Assembly: GCA_963769765.1 (NCBI GenBank)
Contig: CAVYNA010000005.1
Coordinates: 186,001-250,000, forward strand
Source: Bog-756 sp963769765
Lineage (GTDB): Bacteria; Actinomycetota; Acidimicrobiia; Acidimicrobiales; RAAP-2
Length of the DNA stretch: 64,000 nt
Reading direction: 5' to 3'
A model generated the notes under the pieces. The model ran no database searches, was not told where the DNA came from, and was given only the letters and a program-made list of their open reading frames with translations. This document shows, in pieces, positions 59,478 through 64,000 of the stretch (its first letter is position 1; each line of letters starts with the position of its first letter). Position numbers and translations under genes: made by a program.

Positions 59478-60842
59478 CTAAGGGACGATGGTTACCGCCG
59501 AGGCCGCGTCGTGATAGCCCGGAGGCCCGGCTACCGGCGACTCGTCGAGCTCGAGGTGAGCGCCACCCGTGAGATACCAGCTCGGCCCCTTCGGTGGTGA
59601 GGTGCCCGGTTCGAGACCGAGCGCCACGTGGTTGAAGACCAGGTGACCCGGTCCCGCGACGAAGATCCCACCCGGCGGCATCCCGTTGTCGCTACGGGCG
59701 AGGGGGATGCTGCCACCGTTGAACGTGATCGGCTCGCCTGACGCCGCCGCCCCGGACCAATCGGTGACGTGGCGACTGCAGGTGCAGTTGTTGACCGTGA
59801 TCGGACCGTGGAGCGATTCGATGAACCGCATGCCACCCCTGCTGACCGGGTTGTTGATCGTCAGGTACCCGGAGCCCACATTTCCGATGTCACTCTCGAA
59901 GTCCCAGCCCATCGAGGCCGAGGACACGACGTCCACGTTGCTGATCGTGCCTCCCATGACGTCGGCGATGGTGAGGCCCTGTCGGCCGGCGTTGGTGATC
60001 GTCACGCCGTCGACCGTCAGATTCGTCGTCGGAGACTTGTCCTTCGGAATGTTTGCGAAGAGGGTCATTCCGTCTCCGAAGGTATTGTTGATGGACACGT
60101 TCGTGATCGAGACGTGGTCCGAGGAGAGCACGTCGATGCCGGCCTCGCCGACCAGGTCACGGTGGAAGCCGCCGGGATTGACGCCGTTCAGCACCACGTT
60201 CTCGATGGTCACCTCCGCGGTGTCCTTGATCCGGATGATCGGCTTCAGACCTCCGGGCGAGAAGTGGGGATTGAAGTTGGAAGGGTCGTCGTAGGTACCG
60301 CCGTTGATCGTCACCGACTTGGTGATCAGGATGCCGTTCGGCACCGTGTAACAACCCGAGCCGTTGAAGACGGCTCCGGGCGGGAGTGCTTCGATGGAAG
60401 CGGAGGGATCAGGCTGACAGCCGGGGTTGGTGGTGGCGGACGCCGGCGGTGAGGGCGGATTCGCATTCGATGGTGCCGGTGCCGGTACCGGAGCCGGTGC
60501 CGGAACCGCGGTCGAAGGTGTGGCCACCGGGGCCGATGGCACGGTCGTCGACGACGTGGCCGGGGTCGAGCCCGTCGACACCGCACCCGGAGGCCCGATG
60601 GTCGGTGTGGTGACCGGGGACGACGTGGTGGTCGACGCGGGGGTGGTGGGCGGTCCGGCCGTGGTGGGCGCAGCGCGCGTTTCGTGGTGGCCCCCCGACC
60701 GCGGTGTCGCGGCGGCGGTTCCGACGACCCCAAGCGACGCGATCAGGGCGGCGGCGACGATCGAGGACCGGGCAAGACCGGTGGTGAGCTGGTGGTTCGA
60801 GTGCGGCGCGCCGTGCGCGGTGTTGCGGTGGACAGGTTGCAC
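59478..60842 (-). CDS. Secreted right-handed beta-helix repeat protein under c-di-GMP riboswitch
   Basis: Encodes 454 residues from GTG 60842. A signal sequence (SSIVAAALIASLGVVGTAAA) is followed by an unusually long Thr/Pro/Ser-rich linker (about residues 50-140, with PAPAPVPAPAP). The rest shows parallel beta-helix rungs (VTIENVVLNGVN, VSITNVSINNTFGDG, LTVDGVTITNAGRQG, TISNVDVVSSAS). It is probably extracellular and carbohydrate-directed, as a lyase or adhesin; no catalytic residues can be named. Its ribosome binding site GGAGG lies inside a hairpin downstream of a c-di-GMP aptamer, so production should follow the motile/sessile signal. Confidence 0.85.
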   Translation of the reverse strand: MQPVHRNTAHGAPHSNHQLTTGLARSSIVAAALIASLGVVGTAAATPRSGGHHETRAAPTTAGPPTTPASTTTSSPVTTPTIGPPGAVSTGSTPATSSTTVPSAPVATPSTAVPAPAPVPAPAPSNANPPSPPASATTNPGCQPDPSASIEALPPGAVFNGSGCYTVPNGILITKSVTINGGTYDDPSNFNPHFSPGGLKPIIRIKDTAEVTIENVVLNGVNPGGFHRDLVGEAGIDVLSSDHVSITNVSINNTFGDGMTLFANIPKDKSPTTNLTVDGVTITNAGRQGLTIADVMGGTISNVDVVSSASMGWDFESDIGNVGSGYLTINNPVSRGGMRFIESLHGPITVNNCTCSRHVTDWSGAAASGEPITFNGGSIPLARSDNGMPPGGIFVAGPGHLVFNHVALGLEPGTSPPKGPSWYLTGGAHLELDESPVAGPPGYHDAASAVTIVP

Positions 60843-60844
60843 AG

Positions 60845-60873
60845 CCCCTCCGTTCCCCGCGAGAACGGAGGGG
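60845..60873 (-). promoter_or_regulatory. Hairpin sequestering the ribosome binding site (riboswitch expression platform)
   Basis: On the mRNA, CCCCTCCGTTC (60873-60863) pairs perfectly over 11 bp with GAACGGAGGGG (60855-60845); the loop is seven bases. The second arm contains GGAGGGG, the only ribosome binding site before the GTG at 60842, two bases beyond the stem. Formation of the stem should block translation. Confidence 0.75.
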
Positions 60874-60875
60874 CA

Positions 60876-60906
60876 GATCGACCGCCTCCCGTGGGTGCAG
60901 TCGATC
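60876..60906 (-). promoter_or_regulatory. Middle hairpin between aptamer and ribosome-binding-site hairpin
   Basis: GATCGACTGC (60906-60897) pairs with GCGGTCGATC (60885-60876) over 10 bp with one G-U pair. Its loop and 3' arm contain GGGAGG, able to pair with the CCTCC of the next hairpin. It abuts the aptamer's 3' edge, so the three structures could exchange. Confidence 0.55.
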
Positions 60907-60978
60907 CGGCAACCCGGCCGACTCGAGGAGTCCCGTGGTTTTGCGTCCCCTCCTCGCGGAGGGTTTGCCGTGGTCGTG
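60903..60978 (-). promoter_or_regulatory. Cyclic di-GMP-I (GEMM-I) riboswitch aptamer
   Basis: On the minus strand the conserved GEMM-I core can be read: CACGGCAAACC, a CCTCC-GCGA-GGAGG stem with a GNRA tetraloop, GGGACGCAAA, a second stem with GACTC-CTC-GAGTC, then CGGGTTGCCGG. In the known class the consensus is GGCAAACC...GGGACGCAAA..CC...GG..GGGTTACCG, so nearly every invariant block is present in order and spacing. It lies 60-135 bases upstream of the beta-helix gene on the same strand. Covariance-model confirmation could not be run here. Confidence 0.85.
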
Positions 60979-61123
60979 TTCGCGCTCCGAGCGCAGGTCC
61001 GTCTCGGAACCGCCCCATCCTATGACCGCGCTACGCGTTCGACAAGTCACCACTCCCCGTGGTCATCCGGGTCGGTCGATCCGGTACCGAGCACCGTCCG
61101 GTCGGGTCCGGGACCCTCGCCCC

Positions 61124-63127
61124 TCAGGTCCACAGCGCGTCGAGGTCGACCGCGACCTTTGCGGTTCCGGCCGCGACGAACGTCGTCCGTCCGAGGGATT
61201 CGTCGGCGACCTCCAACGTGGCGAGCGCGGCGTCGTCGAGAAAGCGGCTGAGCGGCGCATAGCTGTGGCGGTCGTCGCGGGCGTGTCGATGGTGAGGCAT
61301 CCGGAGCGGTGCGGAGAGGTGCAGCTCGTCCCGGGCGCGGGTCACGGCGACGTAGAGCAGTCGCTTCTCCTCCTCGAGGCCTGCCGGGGTGGAGAGTGCC
61401 ATGTCGATCGGGAGGTCGCCGTCGACCAGGTGCGGGAGGTGGACCACCGTCCATTCGAGGCCCTTTGCCGAGTGGATCGTCGAGATGGTCACGTAGTCGT
61501 CGTCGAGGTGGGGTGGGCCCGCTTGATCGGTGGTCGACGCCGGTGGGTCGAGGGTGAGCTCGGCCAGCCAGGCCGAGAGGTCGTCGGTGGCCGAAGCAGC
61601 ACCCACGAGGCGTTCGAGATCGACCAGGCGCGCCGGCGCGTCCGCGTAGCGTTCGTCGAGCAGCGGTCGGAGCGCGTCCAGGACCCCTCCGGCGCGTGCG
61701 CCCGGCGTCCGCGCCGACCGGGCGGTTGCCAGGGAGGCAAGGGTGGTGGAGAGTGCGCCGCGGGTGGCGGCGGGCGCGGCGGCGACGAGCTCCGGCCAGC
61801 GTGGCAACGGGTCGGCCTCCGCGGGAGCGACGACGGCGAGGAGGTCGCGCGCACGGCTCGGACCGATGTTCCGGTGCAGGCGGAGCACCCGGTACCAGGC
61901 GACCTCGTCGTGCGGGTTGTCGAGGAGGCGGGCCGCGGCGACGAAGTCCTTCACGTGCGCGGCCTCGAGGAAGCGGAGCCCCCCGTACTTGCGGTACGGG
62001 ATCTTGCGGACGGACAGTTCGATCTCGATGAGGTCGCTGTGATGTGCCGCCCGAACGAGGACCGCCTGGTCGCGGAGGCGGATACCGCGCTCGTGAGCCT
62101 CGAGGATCCTCGTGGCGACCGCCCGGGCCTCGGAGGGCGCGTCGTGGCAGCGGAGCAAGGTGGGCCGTGCGCCGGAGCCGCGGTCGCTGCACAGCTCGAG
62201 TCGCTCCTCGCCGGGGCGGACCTCGTTGGCGAGATCGAGGACCGCCTGGTGCGAGCGGAAGTTCCGATCGAGCCGGACGGTGGTGGCGTTCGGGTACGCG
62301 TCGACCATCCGGCGGAGGTGGCGGGGGTCCGAGCCGCGGAACCCGTAGATGGCCTGTGCGTCGTCCCCGACGACCGTCAGGCCGGCGCCGTCGGGCGCGA
62401 GGTGCCGGACGATATCGACCTGCAGCGAGTTGACGTCCTGGTACTCGTCGACGAGCACATGGCTGAACCGGTCGGCGAGCTCCGGGCCGAGCTCGGGGTG
62501 GAGGAGCAGGGCGCGCCACGATAACAACAAGTCGTCGAAGTCGAGCAGCGAAGAACGGCGCTTGCGGACCGTGAACTCCCGGAAGAGCGATGCGATGGCG
62601 TCGAGGTGGGGCTCGCACCACGGGTACTCGGCCGGGACCACTTCGCGGAGGGGGCGCTCCGTGTTGATGCAACGGGAGTAGAGGTCGACCAGGGTGGCCG
62701 CCCTCGGGAACCTCGTCGCCTCGCCGACCAGTCCGTGCTCATTGCGCAGTAGATCCATGAGGTCGACCGCGCCGGCGGGGTCGAGGATGCCGAATTCCTG
62801 TGCGAGGTCGAGACAGCCGGCGTGCGCCGCCACGTGCCGGTGGGCGATTGCGTGGAAGGTGCCGCCGACCGGCTGCCTGGCGCCGCGCAGGCCGGCCAAT
62901 GCGGCTGCCCGGGCGACCATGTCGTCAGCGGCCCGCCGGGTGAAGGTGAGCAGGAGGATCCGCTGTGGCGCGACGCCGCGCTCGAGGAGCCTGGCGACCC
63001 GGGCCGTCAGCGCCCGGGTCTTGCCGGTGCCGGCCCCGGCGATCACGACGAGCGGACCTTCCCCGTGGGTCGCGACCGTGAGCTGCGCCTCGTCGAGACC
63101 TGCGTCCCAGCTTCCGAGATCGAACAT
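61124..63127 (-). CDS. UvrD/PcrA-like ATP-dependent DNA helicase
   Basis: From ATG 63127 encodes 667 residues, a complete superfamily-1A helicase: Q-motif LDEAQLTVATHGEG, Walker A VIAGAGTGKTRALTARV, motif Ia LLLTFTRRAADDMVARA, motif II HVLVDEYQDVN, motif III VVGDDAQAIYGFRGSD, motif IV VRLDRNFRSH, motif V STIHSAKGLEWTVVHL and motif VI LLYVAVTRARDEL. It unwinds DNA 3'-5' in repair or recombination. The frame is open upstream to a GTG at 63340, with AAGAGG before it, and that 71-residue stretch is a DUF2252 remnant rather than helicase sequence. Which start is used is uncertain; the ATG has no good ribosome binding site. Confidence 0.92.
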   Translation of the reverse strand: MFDLGSWDAGLDEAQLTVATHGEGPLVVIAGAGTGKTRALTARVARLLERGVAPQRILLLTFTRRAADDMVARAAALAGLRGARQPVGGTFHAIAHRHVAAHAGCLDLAQEFGILDPAGAVDLMDLLRNEHGLVGEATRFPRAATLVDLYSRCINTERPLREVVPAEYPWCEPHLDAIASLFREFTVRKRRSSLLDFDDLLLSWRALLLHPELGPELADRFSHVLVDEYQDVNSLQVDIVRHLAPDGAGLTVVGDDAQAIYGFRGSDPRHLRRMVDAYPNATTVRLDRNFRSHQAVLDLANEVRPGEERLELCSDRGSGARPTLLRCHDAPSEARAVATRILEAHERGIRLRDQAVLVRAAHHSDLIEIELSVRKIPYRKYGGLRFLEAAHVKDFVAAARLLDNPHDEVAWYRVLRLHRNIGPSRARDLLAVVAPAEADPLPRWPELVAAAPAATRGALSTTLASLATARSARTPGARAGGVLDALRPLLDERYADAPARLVDLERLVGAASATDDLSAWLAELTLDPPASTTDQAGPPHLDDDYVTISTIHSAKGLEWTVVHLPHLVDGDLPIDMALSTPAGLEEEKRLLYVAVTRARDELHLSAPLRMPHHRHARDDRHSYAPLSRFLDDAALATLEVADESLGRTTFVAAGTAKVAVDLDALWT

Positions 63128-63340
63128 GTGTTCGTAGCGTAGCCGGGCGAGGGTCCAGCCGCAGATCTGCGCGTAGACGCGCATGATCTCGGGGATCGTC
63201 GTCTCGACGCTCGCTGCGACCATCCAGCCCCAGGGCTGACGCATGGAGAGGTCGCGGGTGATCCCGTCGGCCCCCTCGACCGTGTCCCACTCGAGGAAGA
63301 TGTCGCTGGCCACCTGCATGGACCGCTGGCCCCGGACCAC
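63128..63340 (-). pseudogene. Remnant of a DUF2252-family gene fused in frame to the helicase
   Basis: The frame upstream of the helicase reads RVVRGQRSMQVASDIFLEW near its start and IMRVYAQICGWTLARL near its end. These match the C-terminal half of DUF2252 proteins (RVV.GQR.MQ.A.DIFLGW and YA..CGWTLAR). The region between them does not fit, the expected N-terminal several hundred residues are missing, and an in-frame stop lies before about 63460. No stop separates it from the helicase. It looks like the scar of a deletion that removed most of a DUF2252 gene. Confidence 0.65.
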
Positions 63341-63464
63341 CCGGCACCTCTTTTCGGGGCGCAGGCGCAGGCGCAGGTCCGATCGTCCGGATCCATCGTG
63401 ACCCGAACTGCCGGTCGTCGGAAGTTCCGAAGGTCCCGTCCCGACCCCGGTGGGCCGGAGTTAC
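63341..63464. other. Intergenic residue upstream of the helicase
   Basis: Between the DUF2252 remnant and the partial amidohydrolase. The coding strand still reads SDLRLRLRPEKR in the remnant's frame but without family similarity. There is a short GCGCCT/GCAGGC-type tandem (GCAGGC repeated near 63360-63377). No promoter stands out. Confidence 0.35.
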
Positions 63465-64000
63465 CTACGGGATGCGCTTCGTGAGCACCCAGCCGTTGCC
63501 GGTCATCACCGTGTCGACTTCCGGGGCGGTGAACCCGTGACGTTCGAGGTCTGCCGCGAAGGTGCGCGGCTCGGCGAGCCCCTCGGCGTGGGGCCAGTCC
63601 GAGCCGAATAGCAGCCGTTCGAGCCCGAGCACGTCCTTGAGCTCGGCCAGGTCGTCCTCGTAGAAGGGGGCGACCCACACGTGCTCGCGGAAAGTTTCGA
63701 CCGGGTCGGACGCGAAGCCCGACGGCAACTGACCATGGACCTTCTTCAGCTTCGCGACGAGTGGTGCCACCCAGGTCGCACCGGCTTCGATGCTCGCGAC
63801 GCGGATCCTCGGGAAGCGGTCGAAGAGGCCGTGGCAGACCAGGGCGGCCATCGTCTCGTAGGGCGGACGGTCCGCACCGACCACCATCCGGAACGGCGCG
63901 TGCCGGAAGGCCTGGAACTCGCCGGTCGGCTCCCAGTCCGAGAGGTACCGCCCGTAGCCGGCGTCTCCCGAGTGGATCCCGACGGTCACCCCCGCCTCGT
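63465..64000 (-). CDS. Amidohydrolase-2 family hydrolase, 5' part outside the window
   Basis: The frame is open through the window edge, so only the C-terminal 178 or so residues are seen. LVCHGLFDRFPRIRVASIEAG (substrate-side strand), VAPFYEDDLAELKDVLGLERLLFG and LFGSDWPHAEGLAEP with the metal-binding Asp place it in PF04909. It is the fourth member of the family in the window. The segment FRMVVGADRPPYETMAAL is typical of those annotated as putative TIM-barrel hydrolases. Substrate unknown. Confidence 0.85.
   Translation of the reverse strand, partial: EAGVTVGIHSGDAGYGRYLSDWEPTGEFQAFRHAPFRMVVGADRPPYETMAALVCHGLFDRFPRIRVASIEAGATWVAPLVAKLKKVHGQLPSGFASDPVETFREHVWVAPFYEDDLAELKDVLGLERLLFGSDWPHAEGLAEPRTFAADLERHGFTAPEVDTVMTGNGWVLTKRIP

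Noticed and set aside
1..64000. tRNA, rRNA, CRISPR, insertion sequence or prophage
   Set aside because: I saw no cloverleaf, spaced repeats, transposase, integrase or terminal inverted repeats anywhere in the window.

Overview
The window looks like chromosomal DNA of a high-GC actinobacterium. The evidence is strong G/C bias at third codon positions, many GTG starts with GGAGG-type ribosome binding sites, an F420-type LLM oxidoreductase, a RodZ-like protein and two actinobacterial two-component systems. The repeated amidohydrolase-2 genes together with CoA ligases would suit an Acidimicrobiia-like lineage, but that placement is inference. I see no rRNA, tRNA, CRISPR array, prophage or insertion sequence. 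The long ORFs antisense to real genes are GC artefacts.

Layout. 1-4.7 kb: a secreted protein with five Ig-like repeats, a GT61 glycosyltransferase and a GNAT acetyltransferase. 4.8-11.8 kb (minus): a translationally coupled pair of giant proteins of unknown function; the first has a Tat signal, the second carries a one-base frameshift. 12-18.7 kb: an amidohydrolase, a nitroreductase, then a plus-strand run of CoA ligase, SRPBCC protein and a LuxR-type two-component pair. 18.8-26.9 kb (minus): an OmpR-type two-component pair, a penicillin-acylase-family lipoprotein, ThpR, and a coupled FAD 2-hydroxyacid dehydrogenase / ThDP decarboxylase-like pair. 27-31 kb: two membrane proteins (one DUF5134) behind a good promoter, a RodZ-like protein and a pirin. 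31-41 kb: a Baeyer-Villiger-type monooxygenase divergent from an amino-acid permease, choline-kinase-like phosphotransferase and dimethylglycine-dehydrogenase-like enzyme, meeting a polar amino-acid ABC transporter. 41.3-43.3 kb (minus): a compact cytochrome b6-like membrane module, one gene frameshifted. 43.5-51.5 kb: LLM oxidoreductase, BadF-type sugar kinase divergent from a GH4 glycosidase, an SDR, and two beta-propeller lipoproteins. 51.7-59.4 kb: an acetoacetate-decarboxylase-like protein and three metal hydrolases around a minus-strand CoA ligase / enoyl-CoA hydratase / SDR catabolic operon. 59.5-64 kb: a secreted beta-helix protein behind a cyclic-di-GMP-I riboswitch, a UvrD-type helicase fused at its 5' end to a DUF2252 remnant, and the 3' part of another amidohydrolase.

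Taken together the genes describe a free-living heterotroph that breaks down organic acids, CoA-activated compounds and N-methylated amines, and invests in surface and secreted proteins. The strongest regulatory find is the c-di-GMP riboswitch at about 60.9 kb, whose expression platform appears to sequester the ribosome binding site of the beta-helix gene. The most opaque system is the two-gene giant secreted-protein locus at 4.8-11.8 kb.
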